NCBI GenBank assembly: GCA_027858795.1
Contig: JAQICF010000089.1
Location: 1-23,844 of the forward strand
Direction of reading: 5' to 3'
DNA length: 23,844 bases
Origin: Candidatus Delongbacteria bacterium
GTDB lineage: Bacteria > Delongbacteria > UBA4055
Positions 17,101 through 23,844 of the stretch are shown here, piece after piece. Made by a program: the position numbers and the translations under genes. The first letter of the stretch is position 1. Each line of letters opens with the position of its first letter. The notes under the pieces were generated by a model. That model ran no database searches. It worked only from the letters and a program-made list of their open reading frames with translations, and was not told the origin of the DNA.

Positions 17101-17919
17101 GCTGATTCGGTTAAGATTTTTAATAAAATGAAGACTCAAGGGATAAGTTTAGATGAATATGTAAAGGATAAAATATACTACGGTATAAAAACTGGTTTTA
17201 ATAAAGCTTTTGTAATTGATCAACAAAAAAGAGATGAACTAATTAAAAAAGATCAAAAATCTGCAGAAATTATTTATCCTTTTGTAACAGGAGACGATAT
17301 TAGATATTACCATCTTCGTAATAAAGATCGTTTTATAATATTTACCAATCGTGGTATTGATATTGAAAAATTTCCAGCTATTAGAGATCATCTTTTTTGT
17401 TACAAAGAACGATTGACTCCAGGTAAGATCGGAGGTCGTAAACCTGGTAATTACAAGTGGTTTGAAATTCAAGATACGGTTGCTTATCACAAAGAATTTT
17501 CTAAACCTAAAATTTTATTTCCTGATATCGCAAAAGAAAGTCGATGGTCATATTCTGAAAAGACACTTTTTGTTGGGAATACGGCATATATTATTCCTTT
17601 GAGTGATTTTTATCTTCTAGGAATTATGAATTCTAAAGCTGTATTCTATTATTACTCTCAAATTGCATCGGTTTTAGGTGATGCTTCTAAAGGAGGTAGG
17701 TTAAGGTGGATTTATCAGGATGTAATTAAAATACCAGTTCCAATAGCAGATGAGAAAATGAAATCTAAAATTGATTTTAATGTAAAAAAAATTCTTTCGT
17801 TAAAATTAACTGATGAAAAAGCTGACACTAAAGAACTCGAAAAAGAAATTGATCAACTCGTTTATAAGCTTTACGGATTGACTGATGAAGAAATTGAGAT
17901 AGTAGAGAGGAGAGTTTGA
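14140..17919 (+). CDS. Type IIG-like restriction enzyme/N6-adenine DNA methyltransferase (single chain)
   Basis: A 1259-residue protein expected to both methylate adenine at a recognition site and cut unmodified DNA. The N-terminus (about 1-200) looks like a PD-(D/E)XK nuclease: RND with D75, then VSVIIEAKRP with E93 and K95. A helical region follows, and then the methyltransferase with GSFFTPGFITMYM (487-499), motif I DPAVGSGHF (553-561) and motif IV NPPY (843-846). Motifs I and IV are 290 residues apart because of a lysine-rich coiled coil at about 700-812. The C-terminal part (about 930-1259) resembles TaqI/Eco57I-type specificity regions, with YYGIKTGFNKAFVID and FPDIAKESRW. This order (nuclease, methylase, target recognition in one chain) defines type IIG. 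BREX PglX is the main alternative, but no other BREX genes are seen. The target site is not predictable by eye. Confidence 0.9.
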   Translation: MSLNILKPKQALNKAYLKVKPTRDEIELFKKNLLTLLDKIDVKESEEHAKNNVRDFLLDTYYKGSYEINTKERNDLVIHSDKTSKSSVSVIIEAKRPSNKAEFPTKDNLNVKAMQELVLYYLRERLGKEQNNDIRHLIITNGYEWFIFDGKEFYKYFYEKTELLKEYKAWDDGQKDSSSTDMFYRDIAKKYIEEIKEEIPFTYFNISEFDAILKNNNLEDDKKLITLFKILSPAHLLKQSFTNDSNTLDKNFYHELLHIIGLEEVKVKSKKIIRRKEKADDGSLIENTINILKVEDRLHKIDNPRNFGETREEQYFGVALELCITWVNRILFLKLLEAQLLKYFKGDKEYKFLSFDNIGNYDALNKLFFQVLAIKPDSRSGSVKEKFAKVPYLNSSLFEINHLEDDTIRINSLEDDPVIPIISKTVLKIKDKKRAGNINALKYLFDFLEAYDFSSEGSEDIQEESKTLINASVLGLIFEKINGYKDGSFFTPGFITMYMAKETIRRAVIQKFNDEFKLDISDFDELKNFVGSPYKKEDILKYNGVINSLKICDPAVGSGHFLVSALNEIIAVKSELNILSDEHGSMLSHYKAFVENDELILANKNTDDLFEYIPGKEDSQKIQEALFHEKQTIIESCLFGVDINHNSVKICRLRLWIELLKNAYYTKESKYSELETLPNIDINIKCGNSLVSRFDLDADLKRILKNKDIKIKDYREAIISYQNAKSKKDKRNLEEYIKTLKEKLSEGILVNSKDQKDLDSKKKKFHDKYEVDRLIDVNLTTKQKKIEQKEKKKALDEIKELETKILDIKEGVIYKNAFEWRFEFPEVLDEKGNFVGFDVVIGNPPYIRQEELGELKKYLENKYQVYAGTADLLVYFFELSFRIMKSNADFCMITSNKFVKANYGKKLRSYLMNFQIHNIIDFGELPVFEEAATFPAIFQIQKKIKMQSVKFLQVKTLKFDSLVGEVEKLGEDLPNEAFTKEFWNLSSADSVKIFNKMKTQGISLDEYVKDKIYYGIKTGFNKAFVIDQQKRDELIKKDQKSAEIIYPFVTGDDIRYYHLRNKDRFIIFTNRGIDIEKFPAIRDHLFCYKERLTPGKIGGRKPGNYKWFEIQDTVAYHKEFSKPKILFPDIAKESRWSYSEKTLFVGNTAYIIPLSDFYLLGIMNSKAVFYYYSQIASVLGDASKGGRLRWIYQDVIKIPVPIADEKMKSKIDFNVKKILSLKLTDEKADTKELEKEIDQLVYKLYGLTDEEIEIVERRV

Positions 17920-20213
17920 TGGGGAATAAAGACCATAAAATAAGTTTTTATAAACGAATAATAAAAGAATATAAAAAAAAATGGTACAATTTAATTCTCA
18001 TTATTACACAATTCACTTTATTTTTTGTAATTGTTGGATTTAATTATAACTTTAAAACTGACATTTTTTCGGATTTAATAAATATTTGCATATTTGTGTT
18101 TTTTGTTGCTGAAATATTTTTCTTGTATTCCAAATTTTATCCGATATTCTTATTCCTAAAATCTTTAATGTTCTATTACACATCTTTATCTATAAATTTA
18201 TTCGAACCGATACTTATCATTACACTATTCCAATTTTCAAATGAGATATTATCCCAGTCTAGATATTCCATATATTCTAAAAAAAGATATTTCTTACTTC
18301 CACTTGTAGGTATTCTTTGTTTTACATTGTATGTTTTACGTAAAAATGAATTTAATAATACCACTTCATATATAATTTTACTGTATCCTTATTTGCATTT
18401 ACTTATTTTGTGGGCAAAATCTTTTAAACGTGAAACAAGATTCTGTATTGATAGGAATTTAATGCAAAGAATAATCGGTAAGCTTCAGACTTTTGAATTA
18501 TCATTTGTTTTTTTTAATTTAATTATAATATCTTTTATCTTTCATCTGAACGATATTGCATTAGGGTATTTACTTCTTTTAATTCCAATAGTTTTTTACA
18601 CAGCGATAGTTGAGATAAAAGTCATAATTTATCATTACAAAAAAAATAGTATAAGATATTTTCGACATTATGTGATTGCAACATGTTATTCGGTGATTAT
18701 AATCGTTTCATATTGGCTGAATACAATCTCAATACAACCTGAAAATTATAGCAATATAATTTCAAATACTATGACTTTCATAATAAGTATTGCTATATTT
18801 AATATTGCTTCTTTACTAGTACTTTTACAACTTAATTATAATAAATTCGGTTCTCATTATTTAGTTCTTAAAATATTAAAATCTCCCATTGTAATATTCC
18901 TAACAATATTACCTTCTAGTTTAATTATGCTTAATTACTTTTTTCTAAATCCTAATTTTTCTAAATCTTATATACCCACATTACTTATCATTTCTTCACT
19001 TCTTTCATCTATCGGTCTTTTGCTTCTTTTCAGAATGATTCTTGGTACTAATTTGCTTTTAGAAAAACTGTTTAAAGATATTGATGAGAATGATTTTAAA
19101 ACATATAGAAAAAATAATATCCATGAAAACAAGATTGACATTGTATTAAAAATTACTATTGATATCATCAATAAGAATGATTCGATTTCTTCACATTCAT
19201 TATTTCTCTATCTTGCTCGTTGGATCAAAAACAACATTTCTCTCATCAACGATCAATTTGATCATCGTCGTACCGAACATGAAACTAAATTTGCAATTTT
19301 TTTTGATGATATAATTAATCGCTTGTCAGAAACTAACAATAGTATAGTTAAACTTAACTTTCTTATTTCTATGAGAAGATTGTTGCTTTTGGACATAGAT
19401 CAGGAGAACTTTAAACCATATGAGATAATTTACAATTATCTTTTTAAATATCTCTACTTAACATTAAGAAAAGGAGACGATGATAACGCTACAGAGATTT
19501 ACAATGTTATCTACAAAAGAGCTCCATATATTTTATTAAATTTATCTAAAGTTGAAATTAGTGAATATAATACTGTTGTGTCAAGTAAAGAATTGTTTAA
19601 TTTTAAGAAAATTTTTGTGGATCCAGTAAGGAAAATATATGATATTGGAAAAGAGAATCAAAATATAAATTTTCTTAAAAAGACTAATTTGTACAATGAT
19701 TTATTTGTTATAGGATACAAGGATGAAGAAAGCTTTAAAAAATGGGATGGTAAAGTATTCGATATTTATGTTCATACAAGAATACAAATGGTAGTTATGC
19801 ATCAATTTCTACTAGAAAATGATGTCAGCTTTTACGATATAGAAAAAAACTATGAGTTATTCTTACATTATTCCAAATACGATTGTAAGAATAATAAAAA
19901 TGGCATTTCTGAGAATTTAAATAAATACCTTGCTGACAATTTATTGTCTTTATTCACATACGGTATCAAAAAAGACAAGATGAAGTATGAATCTGATTTA
20001 GAGATGTTTTGGTCTCATCTCTTTTATGGAACGATTAAAGAGAATTATTTACAAGAGTTTAAAGAATATTTTACAATTTATACGCGATTGATTTATCATG
20101 TATTCGATTATGAATTAAGCAAAGATAAATCTAAAAACAGTGAAGAAAAACCAAATATTAGGTTAATATATGATTTATGGGGAGGATTTAATCAATTTGT
20201 TAATCAGGATTGA
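17919..20213 (+). CDS. Polytopic membrane protein of unknown function in the restriction-modification operon
   Basis: A 764-residue protein I cannot assign to a family. About 10-11 membrane segments fill residues 22-372, among them WYNLILIITQFTLFFVIVGF, ELSFVFFNLIIISFIF, YLLLLIPIVFYTAIVEI and IPTLLIISSLLSSIGLLLLF. The block SLLVLLQLNYNKFGSHYL followed by another membrane segment loosely recalls DUF2254 membrane proteins, but this is a weak impression. Residues 375-764 are soluble, helical and rich in lysine and aromatic residues, presumably cytoplasmic; I see no enzyme motif. The ATG at 17919 shares one base with the stop of the methylase (TGATG), behind GAGAGGAGA, so the two are translationally coupled. 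The gene is even more AT-rich than its neighbours, which suggests recent acquisition. Membrane effector or sensor roles are guesses. Confidence 0.85.
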   Translation: MGNKDHKISFYKRIIKEYKKKWYNLILIITQFTLFFVIVGFNYNFKTDIFSDLINICIFVFFVAEIFFLYSKFYPIFLFLKSLMFYYTSLSINLFEPILIITLFQFSNEILSQSRYSIYSKKRYFLLPLVGILCFTLYVLRKNEFNNTTSYIILLYPYLHLLILWAKSFKRETRFCIDRNLMQRIIGKLQTFELSFVFFNLIIISFIFHLNDIALGYLLLLIPIVFYTAIVEIKVIIYHYKKNSIRYFRHYVIATCYSVIIIVSYWLNTISIQPENYSNIISNTMTFIISIAIFNIASLLVLLQLNYNKFGSHYLVLKILKSPIVIFLTILPSSLIMLNYFFLNPNFSKSYIPTLLIISSLLSSIGLLLLFRMILGTNLLLEKLFKDIDENDFKTYRKNNIHENKIDIVLKITIDIINKNDSISSHSLFLYLARWIKNNISLINDQFDHRRTEHETKFAIFFDDIINRLSETNNSIVKLNFLISMRRLLLLDIDQENFKPYEIIYNYLFKYLYLTLRKGDDDNATEIYNVIYKRAPYILLNLSKVEISEYNTVVSSKELFNFKKIFVDPVRKIYDIGKENQNINFLKKTNLYNDLFVIGYKDEESFKKWDGKVFDIYVHTRIQMVVMHQFLLENDVSFYDIEKNYELFLHYSKYDCKNNKNGISENLNKYLADNLLSLFTYGIKKDKMKYESDLEMFWSHLFYGTIKENYLQEFKEYFTIYTRLIYHVFDYELSKDKSKNSEEKPNIRLIYDLWGGFNQFVNQD

Positions 20214-20467
20214 AAGATCCTGTGAAAGATTTAAAATCAGATCTTATAAAACATAATGAATTGATTCCTTACGAACCAGTGTTAGGCGGTAATATGGGAT
20301 TCTTTGATGAAGAAAATATTAGAATAATACATAATAAGGTATTTGCATATTTTGAAGATGGGCATATTGATGGTTATATGCTTCTTGAGTATCATGTTGC
20401 TCCAAAAGGGGTAATAACTTGGAAAGTATTGTATTCGTACTCTGATTATTACGATGGAAAGAAATAA
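20210..20467 (+). CDS. Small protein of unknown function coupled to the membrane protein
   Basis: 85 residues, with no membrane segment or signal peptide. The core LIPYEPVLGGNMGFFDEENIRI...VFAYFEDGHIDGYMLLEYHV...ITWKVLYSYSDYY alternates short beta-like runs with conserved-looking glycines and aromatics, suggesting a compact beta-rich domain. I do not recognise a named family. No ATG precedes the core. Translation may begin at the TTG at 20210, which overlaps the previous stop (TTGA), or at the in-frame GTG at 20222; both imply coupling. Being third in the operon behind a nuclease and a membrane protein, it could be a regulator or an immunity-type partner, but nothing in the sequence proves that. 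Confidence 0.7.
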   Translation: MKDPVKDLKSDLIKHNELIPYEPVLGGNMGFFDEENIRIIHNKVFAYFEDGHIDGYMLLEYHVAPKGVITWKVLYSYSDYYDGKK

Positions 20468-20524
20468 TTTATGGAAATTAGACAGTACAAATTAAAAGAG
20501 TAATAGATCAAAAGGATTATAAGG

Positions 20525-20740
20525 ATGTGTGAAGATTATTTTTCAGATAGAGAAATTACAAAAGAATTGATGGATGCAATTAACAGGTATGAAGAATTTG
20601 ATCCTCGCAACATCTTTATAAATTTCATAAACGATGAATTAACGAATGAGCAGGTCATTGAGAGATTTGATAAAGCTATAGCTGAAAAAGAACTGATTTC
20701 TCGTGATGATAAAACTTTCTTTAAAGCAAATTATTTGTAA
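20525..20740 (+). CDS. Small acidic helical protein of unknown function
   Basis: 71 residues, acidic, predicted mostly helical (REITKELMDAINRYEEF, NEQVIERFDKAIAEKELI). No membrane segment, cysteine pair or DNA-binding motif is visible. AAAGGA lies 9 bases before the ATG. It is 57 bases past the previous small gene and followed by about 100 non-coding bases, so it is probably the last gene of the operon begun at 14140. The product is not recognised. The coding call rests on the ribosome site and the plausible composition. Confidence 0.6.
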   Translation: MCEDYFSDREITKELMDAINRYEEFDPRNIFINFINDELTNEQVIERFDKAIAEKELISRDDKTFFKANYL

Positions 20741-20795
20741 GGTAATAGACATCGACAATTTAAGATTTAATAAATAATTGTAATAAAATTGCAAA

Positions 20796-20829
20796 AGGTC
20801 ACTATTTGACACTATGCTATTAGTATATT
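20796..20829 (+). promoter_or_regulatory. Operator-like repeat, copy 1 (upstream of rhuM)
   Basis: A 34-base element: AGGTCACTATTTGAC, a variable 9-base middle, then TTAGTATATT. The first and last parts are identical in copy 2 at 21891. The core GTCA-CTATT-TGAC is an inverted repeat, like a dimer-binding operator. TTGACA lies inside it, but the distance to TATATT is only 12 bases, too short for a normal sigma70 promoter. The rhuM ATG is 19 bases beyond it, behind a GGAG ribosome site. Confidence 0.7.
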
Positions 20830-20848
20830 GCAGGAAAACGGAGAATTT

Positions 20849-21877
20849 ATGAAAAAGAAAAACAATGAAGAGACACTTGCAATGAAAGACGAATTAACGG
20901 ATTTTCTCTTATACACTACTCCGGATGGTAATGTAAAAGTTGAAATATTTTTTAATAACGAAACAGTTTGGCTTACACAAAAAAGAATGGCTGAATTATT
21001 TGGTATAGGTGTTAATACAATAAATTATCATCTTAAAGAGATCTTTAAGACCGGAGAATTGGAAGAAAATTCAGTTATTCGAAAATATCGAATAACTGCC
21101 CAAGACGGTAAAAAATACAATACAAATTTTTACAACTTAGATAGTATTTTATCAGTGGGTTACAGGGTAAACTCACGACAAGCTACACAATTCAGAATTT
21201 GGGCGACAAAAATCCTTAAAGATTACATTATAAAAGGATTTGCAATGGATGATGATAGACTTAAAAACGGTAAGTATTTTGGTAAAGATTATTATAAAGA
21301 ACTTCTTGAAAGAGTTCGTTCAATTCGTACCAGTGAACGAAGAATTTACCAACAAATAACTGATGTTTTTGCTGAATGTAGCATCAATTACGATCCTAAA
21401 TCAGATATTACAAAATCTTTTTATGCCATGGTTCAAAATAAATTCCATTTTGCAATAACCGGACAAACAGCGGCTGAGATTATTAATTCTAAAACGGATA
21501 AAACTAAACCATTTATGGGAATGACGACTTGGAAAAATGCACCTGATGGTAGAATTTTAAAGTCCGATACAGTTATCGCAAAAAATTATCTTAGTGAAGA
21601 AGAGATCAAGAAATTAGAAAGAGCTATTTCGGGATATTTTGACTATATCGAAAGATTAATTGAGAATAGAACAATTCTAACAATGGAAAAACTCGCAGGA
21701 TCAGTTAATAATTTTTTAGAATTCAATAAATATGATATCCTTGAAGGAAAAGGTAAAATATCACATAAACTTGCGGAGTTAAAAGCATTTGCAGAATATG
21801 ATAAATTTAATAGAACACAAAAAATAGATAGTGATTTTGACAAAATTATTAAGACAATATCAAGTAAGAAAAATTGA
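20849..21877 (+). CDS. rhuM: RhuM-family protein
   Basis: 342 residues. The RhuM family was named from a Salmonella pathogenicity island and is common in accessory regions beside restriction systems; its biochemical role is not established. The N-terminal part (about 17-130) has the family pattern: FLLYTTPDGNVKVEIFFNNETVWLTQ, a winged-helix-like AELFGIGVNTINYHLKEIF (48-66), and YNLDSILSVGYRVNSRQATQFRIWATKIL (95-123). A central helical domain and a C-terminal block NRTQKIDSDFDKIIKTI (321-337) follow. The likely DNA-binding N-terminus suits the palindromic repeats next to it. I chose the ATG at 20849 with GGAG five bases upstream; a TTG at 20828 would add seven residues and run into the repeat. 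The copy looks intact. Confidence 0.92.
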   Translation: MKKKNNEETLAMKDELTDFLLYTTPDGNVKVEIFFNNETVWLTQKRMAELFGIGVNTINYHLKEIFKTGELEENSVIRKYRITAQDGKKYNTNFYNLDSILSVGYRVNSRQATQFRIWATKILKDYIIKGFAMDDDRLKNGKYFGKDYYKELLERVRSIRTSERRIYQQITDVFAECSINYDPKSDITKSFYAMVQNKFHFAITGQTAAEIINSKTDKTKPFMGMTTWKNAPDGRILKSDTVIAKNYLSEEEIKKLERAISGYFDYIERLIENRTILTMEKLAGSVNNFLEFNKYDILEGKGKISHKLAELKAFAEYDKFNRTQKIDSDFDKIIKTISSKKN

Positions 21878-21886
21878 AAAAAGTAG

Positions 21887-21924
21887 CACTAGGTCACTAT
21901 TTGACCTAGTGTGGTTAGTATATT
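21887..21924 (+). promoter_or_regulatory. Operator-like repeat, copy 2 (upstream of rhuM remnant)
   Basis: The second copy of the 34-base element (21891-21924). Here the palindrome is longer and perfect: CACTAGGTCA (21887-21896), loop CTATT, TGACCTAGTG (21902-21911). It then ends with the same TTAGTATATT as copy 1. It starts 10 bases after the rhuM stop and 74 bases before the remnant's ATG. The remaining 73 bases up to 21997 hold only AT-rich leader with the ribosome site AAGGA (21986-21990). Confidence 0.75.
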
Positions 21925-21997
21925 ACTCTAAACAATTTACAATTTATCCCGATAAATCGTGAACAATTAAGAGTAATGAAAAATAAAGGAATGAATT

Positions 21998-22345
21998 ATG
22001 AAAAAAAAGAATCAAGTAATACAAAATAACTCATTTACAGAGTTTATGATATATTCTTCTCCTAATGGAAAAGTTAAATTTGAAGTATTTCTAAGGGATG
22101 AAAACATTTGGCTTACACAGGCTAAAATAGCTGAACTTTTTGGAATAGAGAGAAGTGTGGTAACAAAACATTTGTCAAACATTTACAAAGAAAATGAACT
22201 TGATAAAGATTCAACATGTGCAAAAATTGCACAAGTTCAATTAGAAGGTACAAGAAATGTAAACAGGACAAAAATTACTTATCCGATTTCGATAAACAAT
22301 GGAAATTGCTTGAGGAAGCCAGAGCAAAGTATGGGAATTAGGTAA
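21998..22345 (+). pseudogene. Second rhuM paralogue, internally deleted and frameshifted
   Basis: The first 90 or so residues are a clear but distinct RhuM N-terminus: FMIYSSPNGKVKFEVFLRDENIWLTQ, AELFGIERSVVTKHLSNIY and AKIAQVQLEGTRNVNRT. Normal RhuM would continue with EYYNLDAI...GYRV; instead the frame gives a meaningless tail ending at 22345. In the neighbouring frame, from about 22273 to the stop at 22339-22341, the sequence reads NYLSDFDKQWKLLEEARAKYGN, which lines up with the C-terminus of the intact copy (SDFDK). About 230 central codons are therefore missing, and one extra A in the run of five As at the junction would rejoin the two ends. A short helix-turn-helix-only protein may still be made. 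Confidence 0.8.
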
Positions 22346-22369
22346 ATTTAAAAAATATTGGACTTAACA

Positions 22370-23844
22370 ATGACAATTAAACTACATATCTCACCACGGA
22401 TTATACCTTCAATAGCTACTTTATACAATGATACAAACCGTGTTTTCATGGAGTATATTGATAATTCCATAGACAGCGCTGAGGAATATTTTGACCCGGG
22501 CACTAACTCATATAAAAAAAATATCCACATAGCTTTAAAGGTCAAAAAGGATTCAGTCGAAATTGTAGATAACTGCAAAGGGATAACAAATTTCAATAAG
22601 GTAGTACAGGAGATCGGCAATTCAGATAAGAAAGCTCAACCTTGGACTAATGGACAGTTCGGCTATGGGATCTATTCTTTTATGGCTTCCTGCAAGGAAT
22701 TAAAGATAGTATCTAAGCTTGATGGGGAAGCCAAAGCAAGAACTATAAAGATCAATAGAAAACAGTTTGATACTGACCATCAGGAGGATGTTTCATTCCC
22801 AGATCCTAGATTAATAAACTATAGAGGAAAATCAGGTACGAAGATCTTTTTGAAATATTTTGATAAAGATATGTGGAAACAAATTGATTTTAATGAAATC
22901 AAAACTGAAGTAGAAAAACATTTTGAACTTCTTCTATGCAGGAAAAATCTGGAAATAAAACTTATCAATGAAGAAACTGGAACTGAAATTAATTGCTTAC
23001 CTTTTGATTATGCAAAATATAATGGTGAAGAATATATTGACGAACTACATGACTTTAAATTTATTAAAGGTAAAAAGCACAAAAGGCTTGTAAAATTCAA
23101 TTCGCTTATGCCTGTCAGAATTTATATAAAAGTGACAAAAGGGAAGACAATTAGTAAACCACCAGTCTTTATTACAAAAGGAAGAAGGATTGCCGAAATC
23201 AAAGAAGTTCGTATGTTTAAATCTAAACATAAAAATGACATCTGGGGACATCCTAATATGACTGGTTATATTGACCTTTCTGATTTCTTAGAGCCTACTA
23301 TCGCTAGAAATGACTTCAAAAATAATGACCGTTCAAAAGCTTTATTTTATGAGCTAATTGAGCTTGAACCTTTAATTATGGATGTAATAAAAGAGGTAAA
23401 TAAAGAAACTGATGATAAGCATTATGAAGTACTTCAGAATAAACTAAATAAAGCTTTGTCAAGACTTGCCAGAAAAGATGCTATGAAATTTAGAACCGAA
23501 TTTCTGAAAGGTAATGAAGTAAATCTTGATAAAGAATCAGGTAATTATCCAATTGAACAGAACTTAAGTGCAGACATAGAAAATGCTGAAGATTCTCAAA
23601 GTGGGTCTGAAGCAGACGGTAATGAAAAGGATGGAAAGAATAAAAAGAAGTTTCCATTGAAGGGAGAAGAGAGCCTTTTTAATGATTCTGATCTCAAAGG
23701 GAAGGAAAGAAAAAAGAGTGGATTTAATATTAAGATTGCTGATTCTGAACCACCGTTGGATGAAAATGATACACAATTACGATCTCAACTTATTGGTGAT
23801 GACGTTATAATATACAGATTACATCCTGAGTTTGAACAAAGAGT
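22370..23844 (+). CDS. GHKL ATPase, MORC/MutL/HSP90-like (3' end outside window)
   Basis: 491 codons are visible, with no stop before the window end. The N-terminal ATP-binding fold has the N box EYIDNSIDSA (E28 probable base, N32 Mg ligand, D35), G1 VDNCKGI (D67, G71), G2 GQFGYGIYSF (95-104) and GKSGTKIFL (153-161). A second domain (about 200-320) resembles the S5-like transducer of MutL/MORC proteins, with PPVFITKGRRIAEI and GYIDLSDFLEPTIARNDF. A coiled helical stretch and a charged low-complexity linker (about 405-450) follow. In this group ATP binding clamps the N-termini together on DNA or a client. GGA lies 9 bases before the ATG at 22370; a TTG at 22358 is also possible. MORC-like ATPases are known beside restriction genes, so a defence role is reasonable but not shown. 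Confidence 0.88.
   Translation, partial: MTIKLHISPRIIPSIATLYNDTNRVFMEYIDNSIDSAEEYFDPGTNSYKKNIHIALKVKKDSVEIVDNCKGITNFNKVVQEIGNSDKKAQPWTNGQFGYGIYSFMASCKELKIVSKLDGEAKARTIKINRKQFDTDHQEDVSFPDPRLINYRGKSGTKIFLKYFDKDMWKQIDFNEIKTEVEKHFELLLCRKNLEIKLINEETGTEINCLPFDYAKYNGEEYIDELHDFKFIKGKKHKRLVKFNSLMPVRIYIKVTKGKTISKPPVFITKGRRIAEIKEVRMFKSKHKNDIWGHPNMTGYIDLSDFLEPTIARNDFKNNDRSKALFYELIELEPLIMDVIKEVNKETDDKHYEVLQNKLNKALSRLARKDAMKFRTEFLKGNEVNLDKESGNYPIEQNLSADIENAEDSQSGSEADGNEKDGKNKKKFPLKGEESLFNDSDLKGKERKKSGFNIKIADSEPPLDENDTQLRSQLIGDDVIIYRLHPEFEQR

Noticed and set aside
14140..17919. Assignment of the large methylase as BREX PglX
   Set aside because: No brxA, brxB, brxC, pglZ or brxL-like gene follows, and the N-terminal nuclease-like E93-x-K95 motif fits a type IIG enzyme better.
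20796..21924. CRISPR-like direct repeats
   Set aside because: There are only two copies, separated by a whole gene, with no regular spacers; a paired operator explains them better.
22348..23776. Minus-strand open frames opposite the ATPase gene
   Set aside because: They are short, lack ribosome sites and lie within the plus-strand frame whose product carries intact GHKL motifs.

Overview
The window comes from an AT-rich bacterium, most likely of the FCB superphylum (a candidate phylum such as Delongbacteria or Cloacimonadota, or an Ignavibacteria relative). The clues are a secreted protein ending in a YPNPFNP-type C-terminal sorting domain, a PurM of the long Bacteroidota-like type, TPR-rich proteins and palindromic intergenic repeats with GTAGGGG ends. 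The exact phylum is an inference. Where promoters can be read they are ordinary sigma70 type, with TTGACA, 17 bases, then TATAAT upstream of the gene at 9957.

Positions 1-9565 are housekeeping genes, all on the minus strand. Read in the direction of transcription they are tRNA-Leu(CAA) with its terminator; a promoter followed by rsmE, a DUF1858 redox protein and a squalene/phytoene synthase; then pyrD, purM, maf, a TPR lipoprotein-size secreted protein and a gamma-class carbonic anhydrase-like protein; then pnp with a strong terminator; then a membrane class III adenylate cyclase cut off by the window edge. Several of these genes overlap or nearly touch, and two appear to start with TTG.

Positions 9567-13856 hold a 390-base intergenic region with inverted repeats and a consensus promoter, a secreted FCB-type sorted protein (+), serS (+) and xthA (-). 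serS and xthA converge on a perfect 28-bp palindrome. Related GTAGGGG hairpins lie at 3246-3331 and 13938-13963.

Positions 14140 to the end look like an accessory, defence-type island, all on the plus strand. It begins with a single-chain restriction-modification protein (type IIG, nuclease motif plus DPAVGSGHF and NPPY). This is followed, with a one-base overlap, by a 764-residue polytopic membrane protein of no family I can name, then an 85-residue and a 71-residue protein. Next are a complete RhuM-family protein and the internally deleted remnant of a second one, each preceded by the same 34-base operator-like repeat. The last gene is a GHKL (MORC/MutL/HSP90-type) ATPase that runs off the end. 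The most promising undescribed unit is the tightly coupled restriction-modification + membrane protein + small protein operon. Its link to the GHKL ATPase is only by proximity.
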